Assembly (NCBI GenBank): GCA_029855985.1
Contig: JAGSHR010000032.1
Coordinates: forward strand, 1 to 10,739
Length of the DNA stretch: 10,739 bases
DNA from: Candidatus Njordarchaeota archaeon
GTDB taxonomy: Archaea; Thermoproteota; JANJXX01; Panguiarchaeales; Panguiarchaeaceae
Direction: 5' to 3'
Made by a program: the position numbers and the translations under genes. Positions 1 through 8,818 of the stretch are shown in pieces. Position 1 is the stretch's first letter, and each line of letters begins with the position of its first letter. The notes under the pieces were generated by a model that ran no database searches, was not told the origin of the DNA, and saw only the letters and a list, made by a program, of their open reading frames with translations.

Positions 1-1
1 C

Positions 2-73
2 ATGGAAAAAGCGAGAAAAATAATACGTGAAATTGTGGAAAAATGGAAGGAAAAACTAAGCAACACGACTTAG
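2..73 (+). CDS. 3' end of an upstream protein-coding gene (partial)
   Basis: This frame is the only + frame open from the window edge; it ends in TAG at 71-73. The 23 visible residues start MEKARKIIREIV and end KEKLSNTT, a charged, Lys/Glu-rich amphipathic helix typical of the C-terminal end of a soluble archaeal protein. The ATG at position 2 is more likely an internal Met than the true start, because no ribosome binding site can be seen and the gene is cut by the window. Function cannot be deduced. The stop is followed at once by the TATA-like promoter region of the giant gene, so the two are probably separate transcription units. Confidence 0.6.
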   Translation: MEKARKIIREIVEKWKEKLSNTT

Positions 74-78
74 CTCAT

Positions 79-116
79 TTTTTAAATATTTACAAAGAAT
101 ATTTCTCTTTAAATAC
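79..116 (+). promoter_or_regulatory. Archaeal promoter region (two TATA-like boxes) of the giant gene
   Basis: Two TATA-box candidates are visible: TTTTTAAATATT at 79-90 and CTTTAAATAC at 107-116. With the usual archaeal spacing of about 25-27 nt from box centre to start, they predict transcription starts near 110 and near 138. The first would produce a leader of about 60 nt carrying the hairpin at 133-172; the second a leader of about 35 nt that contains little more than the ribosome binding site. Assignment is by pattern only. Confidence 0.5.
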
Positions 117-132
117 ATACTCAAAAAAAGAT

Positions 133-172
133 ATGGTTGTATAACTAACGGATAAGGTAGGTGTACAACCAT
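133..172 (+). promoter_or_regulatory. Leader inverted repeat enclosing the ribosome binding site
   Basis: ATGGTTGTA (133-141) is exactly complementary to TACAACCAT (164-172): a 9-bp stem with a 22-nt loop. The loop contains the Shine-Dalgarno-like AAGGTAGGTG (154-163), and the last base of the stem is the first base of the TTG start codon at 172. Folded as RNA this would present or mask the ribosome binding site. As DNA it could be an operator next to the transcription start. Whether the left arm is transcribed depends on which TATA box is used. Confidence 0.4.
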
Positions 173-3100
173 TGAAAAAACTACACAAAGCAATCCTCTT
201 AACACTCATAATCCTGCCTTTAACCTACTCTATATTAGACCTCCAAAATCCAAGTATACAGCCAGTTAACAATTTCACGGCGAAGCATATTAACATAGAA
301 CAGCATTCAAATACAATAAACTCAATAAACGGCACTACATTGGTAAATAATCCGAAAACAATAACCCCTATCAGTCCAGAGTTATACACCTCCCAACCAA
401 GTAAAAGATATCAAGAACTCGAAGCAGATATAAATAGCATTTTTTCGCAAACATTTGATATAAGCTATGTTGAATTCTCAGCATATAACCTAGAGTTTAC
501 TGTTAACTATCTGTATAGAGGGACCGTTACAAAAAATGGGAATTCCATTGGAATCGGGGGTAAAGTCAGGGAACCTTTCTTTATGAAAGTTCAGAATGGA
601 GCTACGGAAAGTGGAGATGCAACTATAAAATTTTATTTTCCCTCTACATTCCATTTAGAAAATATAGATTTAACTTTTGATGTTTATAGAGTGGACAAAA
701 GCGGAACACTCAATATAGGAATATACGACTCATCTCTTCCCCCTGATTACAATCAAAAATTTGGATATACATATACAATTAGCAACACTGTATATAATAA
801 ACATCTCTCTATAAGTGTTAATCTCGACGTAAATTCAAATTACTATATGACAATAAACTTGCATATTGGCCCTGATCTCTTCAACTACGATAAAATAATT
901 GAAGCATATTTTACCAGTATCAAACTGAAGATGACAAAAAATAATCTAGTCACGGGCTTAGATCCAAGTATCTATACTGATGATTACGACAAATTAAAGA
1001 TACCATTATCTGACCCATTGAATTCCTATACCGTGTTTGATCATACATACACATACTTAAAAATCACTGGAGACTATACATACTTTTCTAGTGGAGACCT
1101 ATATTCTGGAAACCTTCATTTGGCTAGTAGCACTCCATCAGGGAACAATTTGATTTTCACTCTTACGATAAGTGATTTAAGCTCGGCCTATATTCTCTTA
1201 CAAACCTCGTATAGTCTCTCATATTCACCGGTATCAAGCTTAACATTAGATATGGGATCTTATACTGCAGTTAAACAGATATATGGTTTCCTAAGCATTA
1301 ACCCAGAAACAAATAGCTTTTATATCTCATATATCTTTGATTATTCAGATCACTATAGCGTGTTAGCAAGAAAGATTTCAAAAACAGGGGACACTACCAC
1401 GATACCTTATTCATCTAATACAGAAAGCTTCTCTACAATGGATCTCATAGTAGCCATATATGGATCTAACTTTTTTAAAGTGCTAAAAATCAGTTCATTC
1501 AAATATGATAACATTTCTCCTTCCTTCTCCAATGTTAGTTACCCCAATAACTGGGTTAAAGGAACCGTATCTGTATCCTTCAGTGTATCTGATTCCATAA
1601 CCTATGTAACAAAAGTTTGGCTTGAAAGACCAAGTGATGGTACTATATTATCGCAGAAAAGTTATACAAATACGCGGAGCGTTTCTGATATCTTATCATT
1701 GGATACGACAAAGTTAGCCGATGGGTCAAATGTAGAAGTTTACTTGAAAGCTAAAGATAGTTTTGGGAATGTAAAAACATATTCTATCTATGTTGATGTT
1801 GATAATCAGGCGCCAAATCTCAGTGACCCAACGTCTAACTCTCCGCATAATACTATAACTGTGTGGTGGAGCGGTAGCGATATTCTCTCGAAGATATCTC
1901 ACTACGAGGTTAAGGTGGATAATGGTGCATGGGAGGATGTTGGTACAGCGACGAGCAAAACTTGGAGTGATTTATCTGAGGGAAGACACACAATATATGT
2001 TAAGGCTGTAGACAATGTGGGAAACTATGTGATTAAGAATATAACTGTTGAAGTTGATAAGACTCCTCCAACTCTCTCATCAAGCTTCATAAACGATTCT
2101 TATTATGGTAAAACATTTACAGTTAATTTACAAGCCACCGACACAAATGGTATTAACTGGAACTCTTTGATAGCAGTTATCTATATAGATAATTCTGGTA
2201 GCTGGCAGTATTATTTGACTGTGCCTAACCAAGATATAACAGTTAATCAGAACAATGGACAAATAAGTATAACAGTAAACATGGGTAACTTAATTGATGG
2301 ATACTATAAACTCATTATCTATGTTAACGATACAGCGGATAACACTGGTTTAATGGCATTTACATTTTATGCAGACAAAACAGCTCCCTCCCTCAGTATC
2401 TTAAAGCCAGATCAAAGCTATCTCGATAGTGGAGCAATTATAATAGAGTTTAATACATCTGAAACCGGATCTATCAACAGCGGGATCTGGAAAGTGGAGA
2501 TCTACATCAACAACAAATTAGAGACAACAATATACAATGATACAAACTGGACAACTACATATACACCTAACCCATTATTAGACGGAACATATACCATTAA
2601 GATCATAGCTTATGACAAAGTTGGGAATACAAACACGCAGACAAAAACAATTACAATAGATACAGTGAAACCACGGGGAAGCCTCTGGGGGTACCCAAGT
2701 AACTACACAGAATCACTATACATTTACTCTAATTTCTCAGATCCAAACTTTGATTACGCTAAGTTAACTATTTATCGCGGGAGTCAATCACCTGAAAATG
2801 AATTCAAATACTATTCTACAACTATAGGAAACCTAAAGAATAATAGTGAGATAGACTTAACAAACGACTTGAACTCAAACGAACAAAACAAATTCATAAT
2901 AGTCCTAACGGTATATGATAAGGCAGGAAACACCCTAACTTTGAAGGTCATAGTTATAGTTGATAGATACCTAGGGGGAATAAACCTAGACTATGGAAAC
3001 CCAATAGACAATTCATTTGTATATGGAACATGGGGCATCTATGCCACTTGGAGTACTGATGAAGCATACCCAGAAAAAATAGAATTATACATAGATAACC

Positions 3101-6100
3101 AATTCATTGAACAAGGAGCTTCAATAAACTATAATTGGGACACAACAAAATATAGCGATGGATACCACTCAATTTCAATTAAGTATATTGATAAAGCAGG
3201 ACATTATGCGTGGAAGAATATTACTTTGACCGTGGACAACACAGCTCCAAGAGTAGAATTTCTAGCACCAAACAACGATACCTGGAGCAACCAAGCAATA
3301 ATAATAGATTTCAACTACACAGAAGAATACCCAGTCACAACTAATATAGCCCTCTTAATATACCACTATAATGACCTTGGAAACTTTACTGAAACAACTC
3401 CAATCCAACCCTATAACTACCCATTCCCAAAACCAAATGGCGAGAACTTCTATAGGATAACATTTAACCCAGCTGACTACGGGTACACAGAGGGCACATT
3501 CTATGTAAAACTAGTTGTAAGCGACCACATAAGGAGCACAGTAAAGTGGTTGGTTATTAAATACGATGCAAACAAACCAAACTACACAATACAAGGAGAC
3601 TTAACAACACTACAAAACGACTCAACTGTAACTGGGACACTGAACATTGGATTCGTAGTAGACGACTACGCCTCAAGATGGGGATACGAAAACACAACAG
3701 TAAGAATAGAAGTATACGAGAACCCGGGAGAAACCCAGCCAATAACACTAACAGCAACATTAACTATAACGGGAACAAGAGGAAACTATCTGCTAACATA
3801 CCAAGCTCAATACGACACACACAACACAATCGACGGAAACTACTTCACAATAAAAATATACATAACAGACCCAACAGGAAACACAGCAAAATACACAATA
3901 AAACTAATAGCAGACAATGACCCTCCAAAAATGGAGCCTTTTGATGCATTTATAAGTGGAGGAAATGAGGCAATTAGCAAAATATATTTCGGAGTAAATA
4001 ACTCTATAATGAATGCTACAATAAGAGCAAACGATAGAGCTGGAACCCTACAACTTGTCCAATTCAAATATGATAATAATATCATGGTAGAATTCACATA
4101 TACAACCAACGGATGGACCTACACAGTAAACCAAAACTATCAAGACGCAATAATATCCATTAGCTACAGCGGAGATAACTACTGGTTAAACGCAACAATA
4201 ATGATTAATACAACTAAACTAACTGAGGGAGAACACACAGTACAATGGTATGGAGAAGACACTTACGGGCACTCAAACCAAACTGATATATTAGCAATTG
4301 TATTCGACTTCACTCCACCGCAAATAAACTTGTCAGCAGAAAAGATCTACGGAAAGGGAACATGGGGAAACAACAGCTACATAACTGGAGAATGGAACAT
4401 AACAATAAACGCAACAGACGCATATCTAAAAGAATACAGATTCTACCTAAACGGTACACAAAAATACAATGGAACCAAGACATATAACTTTGATTTCCAT
4501 CCAAGCCAATATTTCGATGAATTCTATGTGTTCAAGATAATTGCAGTGGATCTAGCTGGAAACGAGATAGTGCATGTTTACTACATATATGTGGATAATC
4601 AAGCACCAACATACGAGATTCTTACAGCGAATAATAGTTATGTGGAGGGATTAACAACCATTTCAATTAACGTTTCCGATAGATTCCCCGTGTATGTCTA
4701 TATGAGTTTTGGCTCAGATCCTTTGGTGGTTTATAGGAATGGCACAGTTTACTACGGAAGTTATGATACTACTCAAATTACTGATGGAGCATACACAGTA
4801 AATATCACAATTGTAAGCGGATTGTACTGCATTGAGAAGCACTTAACGCTCTATGTGGATAACACTTACCCAGAGATAAAGAGCGTGAGCATTGAAAATA
4901 ACACTTGGTATGGTGACTACTGGTTTAATGTTACCGTTGATGACTTGTATTTCAAGGAACTCAGAATATATGTAAATGGCACACTAGTTTATGTTAATAA
5001 TACTAAAGTGTTTAGTTCCCGTACTGGTTCCGATGGCTACTATATTTTCACTATCGAAGTCGAGGATATGATAGGTCATGTTACCAAGGCCACATATGTT
5101 ATATATGTTGATGGGGTAGCACCACATATTTTGATTTCAACTCAAACATATATGGCTAGGAATGATACCTTTAGTTTCAGCGTTGAGGATAGGTGGTTAA
5201 CTAGGTTTGAAGTGTATTTGCTGGATGAGAATATGAATGAGGTAGCTTTGCTGTACAATAGTAGCAATGGTTACATGCATCCCGCGTTAATAGATTTGAT
5301 TTACCTTGGTGAGAACCCAGCTTACTACTACAGCTACAAGGGAGTATTAAATACAACAATGTTTAGTGACGGGGTATATTACATTAAAGTTGTTGCGTAT
5401 GATGTACTTAATAATGCTAAGCAGACATCTATAACGATATTTGATAATACGCCTCCGCAATTGGTTTGGGATAGGTGGATTGCTGTTGAAACGCCTTTGG
5501 GTGGGCCTGTTTTAAACGAGACATTCTATAATGGCACTTTGAGTGATGATATTTGGTGGGTCTATCTAAACATTACAGATAACTATGCTGTTGATACCCG
5601 TAGCTTCAATGTTACCGTTATGGATTACTTTACTGGTTGGGTAGACATTATGAGACCAGATTACTGTGGCTACAATACGGAGAAGGAGTTATTCCAATTC
5701 CTGCTCGATTTAACAACAAATGATTTAAGGGACAGAGCTCTAATATTAATCGTTTCTGTTAGGGATGTTGCTGGAAACACCTTAACCTTCAAGTACGTTA
5801 TCGCGTCAATTATCACAGGTAAGGATGTTTCAATGTACGTTAACGGTACATCCGTTCTCAATGCATCTTATTGGTGGGAACCTAATCCAACTATTGCTTT
5901 CAATGTTAGCGGATCGTTTTACTGGGATATTGTCGTGTATCACCCTGTTGGACCCAATTTATCCTCACCATTCTATGAGGACAGACACATCAGTGACAAA
6001 GCGTTTTGGCAAAACATAACTGTTTTGATTGATGGAAAACCAATTTACACTGTATTGTACAACGATACACCTTGGGGCCTCTACAATAAGAGTGCTAAAG

Positions 6101-8532
6101 TTAGAATATTCTTGAATGAAACGTATCTCACTGCTGGTTTCCACGAGTTCGATGTGCAGTTATACTATTTCCTCGATGGAAAATGGGTTAGGTTGGGTGA
6201 TATCGGTTTTGACAATATTGGTTTCTTCTATAAGCCTAGGACTCGTGTCTCGTTTAGGGCTGTTGAGAGTTATATGCTTAATACTACTTTGCAGATTACT
6301 GTTAGGGATCTTGTTGGTAGGCCTGCTTTCGGTTACATTGATTTAACTGTTTTGAATACTTCTACGGTGTACACTGTTTTCGTGAATGGTTCTGTTAACG
6401 TAACTATTGATACTCCTACCCCGGGCATCTATGTTTTCAATGTGAGTTTCCACGGTGATCACTTCATTGCATCCTTTACTTTTGGTTCCATTAACGCTGT
6501 TGACCCTATTCCGCCTAGAATTTACTCAATTGTTTTGAATAACACAGAGGTTTCGTATTTGGATAACGCAACAATAATAGTTAATGCCTCTGATTTGGAG
6601 ACAAATATATCGCTTATAGTTCTCTACTACACGTCAAACTATGGGGCCTCTTGGATATCCGTGAACGCCTCGTATAATGGAACCCACTACATATTCGTTA
6701 TACCCCGCTATAAGTATGGGACAAATATAACGTACTATGTATTCGCCGAGGACTTCATGGGTAACAATGTTACCAGCGTTTACTATAGCTATGTTGTCGT
6801 CGATAAGGTTAAGCCGGTTCTAGAATCTTGGGTTAACGGGGAATTCTATCCGCTTGAGAACATAACCATATATGCTAATGCTACAGAGGACTATTTGGCC
6901 AGTGGTATTGATGTGGTTTATGTGGATGTTTATGTTAGCTTGAACAATGATTCCTGGACATATGACAGCACGTACGCTCTAACTTTGGGAAACAAGTCTC
7001 TTTACTCCTATAGCTTGGAGTTCTCTAGGGGAGCAATATACGTTAAAGTTGTTGTGCACGCATTGGATAAAGCTGGTAACGAGAGAATCGTTAAATTATT
7101 CTTCTATATCGATAAGCGCCCCGTTGTAATCAATGCTCCTAGCAACGTGACGATACAGTACAAGGACTCAATGAATGTAACAATATTCGTTAAGGATAAC
7201 CTTACCGGTGACGGTTTACTAGTTGATTACTATGTGTACGAGGTTAACGGGAGCCAATTACTCTACAATGGTTACACTAACTCGAGCGGGTACGGGGCAT
7301 TTGAAATAACCGCTATCGAGATAGAGAACGCTAGGATCAAAGTAAAGTACTATGGCAACGATGTTTACCGAGCTGCGGAATTCTACATAGACATACATAT
7401 TATACCTGAGAACGCAACCATAACCATTAATCATGTTTCCGAGGTTCAGGATGGAAACGAATTCTACATTAGCGGTAAAGTGAAGGATGATGACGGGGAA
7501 GTAGTTTTATCGGGAACCATAGAAATCTACTTGGATTACAATGGAACAATGATATACGTTGGGGAGACAATGATTAGCGGGGGACAATTCGAGGACACAT
7601 TCACCACAATAGATCTACCAAACGGAGAATACACATTGTACTTGAATGCTACAGCGAACGGATACAATATACAAACAGCGACAGCCACATTGAGAGTGGC
7701 TAAAACCATATTCAACTTGGAGAGCAAAAGCGACGGGTACCAGGGAGGCAACGCATCAATAATAGTATCCGTCAATGACCCAGACGGTATCAAAGACATA
7801 AACGTTATAGTCAAGGATCCAACCGGAAAACTAGCGCCAAGCGATGTTAAAGTGTTAGGATTCAACACCAGCAAAACAATATCAATAAAGATTATAACAA
7901 CATTGGAGAATAGGGCCGGAAACTACACTGTTGAAGTTAAAATAGAGGACTACAAGGGCAACACTGTTAAGGAAGCATTCACGGTGAAAATAACTGAGAC
8001 AAAGCTACAATTATACATCATGGCACCGGAAAACGGGACAATAGTGGAGAGAGGTTCACTGGTTAAAATACAGGTCAAAGCGAATTACAGCAACCCAATA
8101 GAAATAAACCCGGATAACATAATAGTATACGCTATAAGCAACGGGGAAATAACAACACTAGAATACAACACAACAACAGGGTACTGGGAAGCATACGTGA
8201 AGATAAAAGATGACACAAAACTAACAATAGTGGCAAAAGACACGTCAAGAGAGGCGAGACAAACCCTAGTCATAAACACTCAAACAACCCAAAACACATC
8301 CCAAGGTAACAACGAGAACAACTCAACGCAAACAGGGGAAAACAACGGGGAGAAAAACCAAACCAATGGAATACCGGTACAATACATAACACTCACAGCA
8401 ATAGCACCGCTCATAATAGGAACAATACTCTACATGAAGAGAAAAATGATAAAAGAAGCAGCAACAACAATAACACAAGCAACAGCAATAAACAACCAAA
8501 TAACAAGCGAAGACCTAGAAGACGAAATATAA
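172..8532 (+). CDS. Giant secreted Ig-repeat surface protein, C-terminally membrane-anchored
   Basis: This 2786-residue protein is probably a cell-surface, S-layer-associated or adhesin-like protein. The TTG start at 172 is 8 nt after GGTAGGTG. Residues 1-22 look like a signal peptide (KK, then ILLTLIILPL). Residues about 30-445 are beta-rich and unrecognised. From 446 come Ig-like modules, each opening with a [V/I/F]D-x3-P linker near 446, 543, 628, 734, 829, 930, 1021, 1131, 1247, 1378, 1474, 1562, 1646, 1757, 2110, 2209 and 2313 and often ending in DxxGN; 1757-2110 is a longer, different stretch. Residues 2313-2510 resemble Big_3-type modules (YGNDVY motif), followed by two more beta modules. 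A sequon-bearing N/T/Q/G linker (about 2697-2733), a membrane helix (2736-2755) and a KRK-started cytoplasmic tail end the protein. NxS/T sequons are dense; only two cysteines (1553 and 1832) were seen. The ligand is unknown. Confidence 0.88.
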   Translation: MKKLHKAILLTLIILPLTYSILDLQNPSIQPVNNFTAKHINIEQHSNTINSINGTTLVNNPKTITPISPELYTSQPSKRYQELEADINSIFSQTFDISYVEFSAYNLEFTVNYLYRGTVTKNGNSIGIGGKVREPFFMKVQNGATESGDATIKFYFPSTFHLENIDLTFDVYRVDKSGTLNIGIYDSSLPPDYNQKFGYTYTISNTVYNKHLSISVNLDVNSNYYMTINLHIGPDLFNYDKIIEAYFTSIKLKMTKNNLVTGLDPSIYTDDYDKLKIPLSDPLNSYTVFDHTYTYLKITGDYTYFSSGDLYSGNLHLASSTPSGNNLIFTLTISDLSSAYILLQTSYSLSYSPVSSLTLDMGSYTAVKQIYGFLSINPETNSFYISYIFDYSDHYSVLARKISKTGDTTTIPYSSNTESFSTMDLIVAIYGSNFFKVLKISSFKYDNISPSFSNVSYPNNWVKGTVSVSFSVSDSITYVTKVWLERPSDGTILSQKSYTNTRSVSDILSLDTTKLADGSNVEVYLKAKDSFGNVKTYSIYVDVDNQAPNLSDPTSNSPHNTITVWWSGSDILSKISHYEVKVDNGAWEDVGTATSKTWSDLSEGRHTIYVKAVDNVGNYVIKNITVEVDKTPPTLSSSFINDSYYGKTFTVNLQATDTNGINWNSLIAVIYIDNSGSWQYYLTVPNQDITVNQNNGQISITVNMGNLIDGYYKLIIYVNDTADNTGLMAFTFYADKTAPSLSILKPDQSYLDSGAIIIEFNTSETGSINSGIWKVEIYINNKLETTIYNDTNWTTTYTPNPLLDGTYTIKIIAYDKVGNTNTQTKTITIDTVKPRGSLWGYPSNYTESLYIYSNFSDPNFDYAKLTIYRGSQSPENEFKYYSTTIGNLKNNSEIDLTNDLNSNEQNKFIIVLTVYDKAGNTLTLKVIVIVDRYLGGINLDYGNPIDNSFVYGTWGIYATWSTDEAYPEKIELYIDNQFIEQGASINYNWDTTKYSDGYHSISIKYIDKAGHYAWKNITLTVDNTAPRVEFLAPNNDTWSNQAIIIDFNYTEEYPVTTNIALLIYHYNDLGNFTETTPIQPYNYPFPKPNGENFYRITFNPADYGYTEGTFYVKLVVSDHIRSTVKWLVIKYDANKPNYTIQGDLTTLQNDSTVTGTLNIGFVVDDYASRWGYENTTVRIEVYENPGETQPITLTATLTITGTRGNYLLTYQAQYDTHNTIDGNYFTIKIYITDPTGNTAKYTIKLIADNDPPKMEPFDAFISGGNEAISKIYFGVNNSIMNATIRANDRAGTLQLVQFKYDNNIMVEFTYTTNGWTYTVNQNYQDAIISISYSGDNYWLNATIMINTTKLTEGEHTVQWYGEDTYGHSNQTDILAIVFDFTPPQINLSAEKIYGKGTWGNNSYITGEWNITINATDAYLKEYRFYLNGTQKYNGTKTYNFDFHPSQYFDEFYVFKIIAVDLAGNEIVHVYYIYVDNQAPTYEILTANNSYVEGLTTISINVSDRFPVYVYMSFGSDPLVVYRNGTVYYGSYDTTQITDGAYTVNITIVSGLYCIEKHLTLYVDNTYPEIKSVSIENNTWYGDYWFNVTVDDLYFKELRIYVNGTLVYVNNTKVFSSRTGSDGYYIFTIEVEDMIGHVTKATYVIYVDGVAPHILISTQTYMARNDTFSFSVEDRWLTRFEVYLLDENMNEVALLYNSSNGYMHPALIDLIYLGENPAYYYSYKGVLNTTMFSDGVYYIKVVAYDVLNNAKQTSITIFDNTPPQLVWDRWIAVETPLGGPVLNETFYNGTLSDDIWWVYLNITDNYAVDTRSFNVTVMDYFTGWVDIMRPDYCGYNTEKELFQFLLDLTTNDLRDRALILIVSVRDVAGNTLTFKYVIASIITGKDVSMYVNGTSVLNASYWWEPNPTIAFNVSGSFYWDIVVYHPVGPNLSSPFYEDRHISDKAFWQNITVLIDGKPIYTVLYNDTPWGLYNKSAKVRIFLNETYLTAGFHEFDVQLYYFLDGKWVRLGDIGFDNIGFFYKPRTRVSFRAVESYMLNTTLQITVRDLVGRPAFGYIDLTVLNTSTVYTVFVNGSVNVTIDTPTPGIYVFNVSFHGDHFIASFTFGSINAVDPIPPRIYSIVLNNTEVSYLDNATIIVNASDLETNISLIVLYYTSNYGASWISVNASYNGTHYIFVIPRYKYGTNITYYVFAEDFMGNNVTSVYYSYVVVDKVKPVLESWVNGEFYPLENITIYANATEDYLASGIDVVYVDVYVSLNNDSWTYDSTYALTLGNKSLYSYSLEFSRGAIYVKVVVHALDKAGNERIVKLFFYIDKRPVVINAPSNVTIQYKDSMNVTIFVKDNLTGDGLLVDYYVYEVNGSQLLYNGYTNSSGYGAFEITAIEIENARIKVKYYGNDVYRAAEFYIDIHIIPENATITINHVSEVQDGNEFYISGKVKDDDGEVVLSGTIEIYLDYNGTMIYVGETMISGGQFEDTFTTIDLPNGEYTLYLNATANGYNIQTATATLRVAKTIFNLESKSDGYQGGNASIIVSVNDPDGIKDINVIVKDPTGKLAPSDVKVLGFNTSKTISIKIITTLENRAGNYTVEVKIEDYKGNTVKEAFTVKITETKLQLYIMAPENGTIVERGSLVKIQVKANYSNPIEINPDNIIVYAISNGEITTLEYNTTTGYWEAYVKIKDDTKLTIVAKDTSREARQTLVINTQTTQNTSQGNNENNSTQTGENNGEKNQTNGIPVQYITLTAIAPLIIGTILYMKRKMIKEAATTITQATAINNQITSEDLEDEI

Positions 8533-8535
8533 AAA

Positions 8536-8565
8536 CTTTTTTAAATAAAATTTTTCTTATTATTT
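8536..8565 (+). terminator. T-rich terminator of the giant gene
   Basis: Just after the TAA (8530-8532) there is a run of T tracts (CTTTTTT, ATTTTT, TTATTATTTT) without a strong hairpin. This is the usual form of archaeal intrinsic and factor-assisted termination. It overlaps the TATA-like box proposed for the next transcript. Confidence 0.5.
8537..8549 (+). promoter_or_regulatory. TATA-like box upstream of the G+C-rich intergenic RNA region
   Basis: TTTTTTAAATAAA fits an archaeal TATA box, and its centre lies about 27 nt before the GGCCGGG at 8570, where the sequence changes abruptly from A+T-rich to about 55% G+C. A transcript starting near 8570 is therefore plausible. The same bases may equally belong to the terminator of the giant gene. 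Confidence 0.35.
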
Positions 8566-8748
8566 TAACGGCCGGGATGAGAGAACAAAAGGTGCCAGCC
8601 CAACAGCAAGAAACCTAATAGGGTGACTCGACCGACCACCCAGCTTTTCCCCCTTCAAAAATACCACTAGATAAGCATAATTGCGTAATTCTCCACCTCA
8701 GCTATTACCTTATACATATTACTTTTGGCTCATCATCCCCCTTCATCG

Positions 8749-8777
8749 CCTCTCTCTTTGTCTCTTTTTCCTTTTTT
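8749..8777 (+). terminator. 29-nt pyrimidine tract inside the leader, possible terminator or attenuator
   Basis: From 8749 to 8777 every base is C or T except G8760, ending in CCTTTTTT. A similar pure pyrimidine tract (9930-9956) follows the winged-helix gene, where it would be an ordinary archaeal terminator. Here it lies inside the region between complementary segments B and A', about 100 nt before the next start codon. It could end a separate ncRNA, or serve as a conditional (attenuation) site. Confidence 0.35.
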
Positions 8778-8783
8778 ATCTAG

Positions 8784-8818
8784 GCCGAGAGGACTGTGGA
8801 TGCTTCCACAGTCCCGGC
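8784..8818 (+). repeat. Strong hairpin in the leader
   Basis: GGACTGTGGA (8791-8800) and TCCACAGTCC (8805-8814) form a perfect 10-bp stem with the 4-nt loop TGCT. Below it GCCG (8784-8787) pairs with CGGC (8815-8818), leaving a 3-nt bulge AGA on the 5' side. It is the most stable local structure in the window. TCCCGGC (8812-8818) can alternatively pair with GCCGGGA (8571-8577) at the proposed 5' end. Confidence 0.65.

Noticed and set aside
3557..8279. Several reading frames of 60-110 residues inside the giant gene on both strands
   Set aside because: They lie entirely within the 2786-residue frame, in its compositionally skewed blocks, lack ribosome binding sites and give low-complexity Leu/Ser/Val- or Asn/Lys/Arg-rich translations.
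172..8532. CRISPR array, insertion sequence or recent DNA-level tandem duplication
   Set aside because: The Ig modules are similar only at protein level; no long identical DNA repeats, terminal inverted repeats or transposase were seen.
8615..8645. tRNA T-arm on the - strand (GGTCGGTCGAGTCACCC)
   Set aside because: The stem-loop does not have a 5-bp stem with a 7-nt TTCRANY loop, and no anticodon or acceptor arm can be built around it.
8692..8740. C/D box guide RNA on the - strand
   Set aside because: Read on the - strand there is ATGATGA followed 28 nt later by CTGA, but there is no recognisable D'/C' pair between them and the flanks cannot form a terminal stem.
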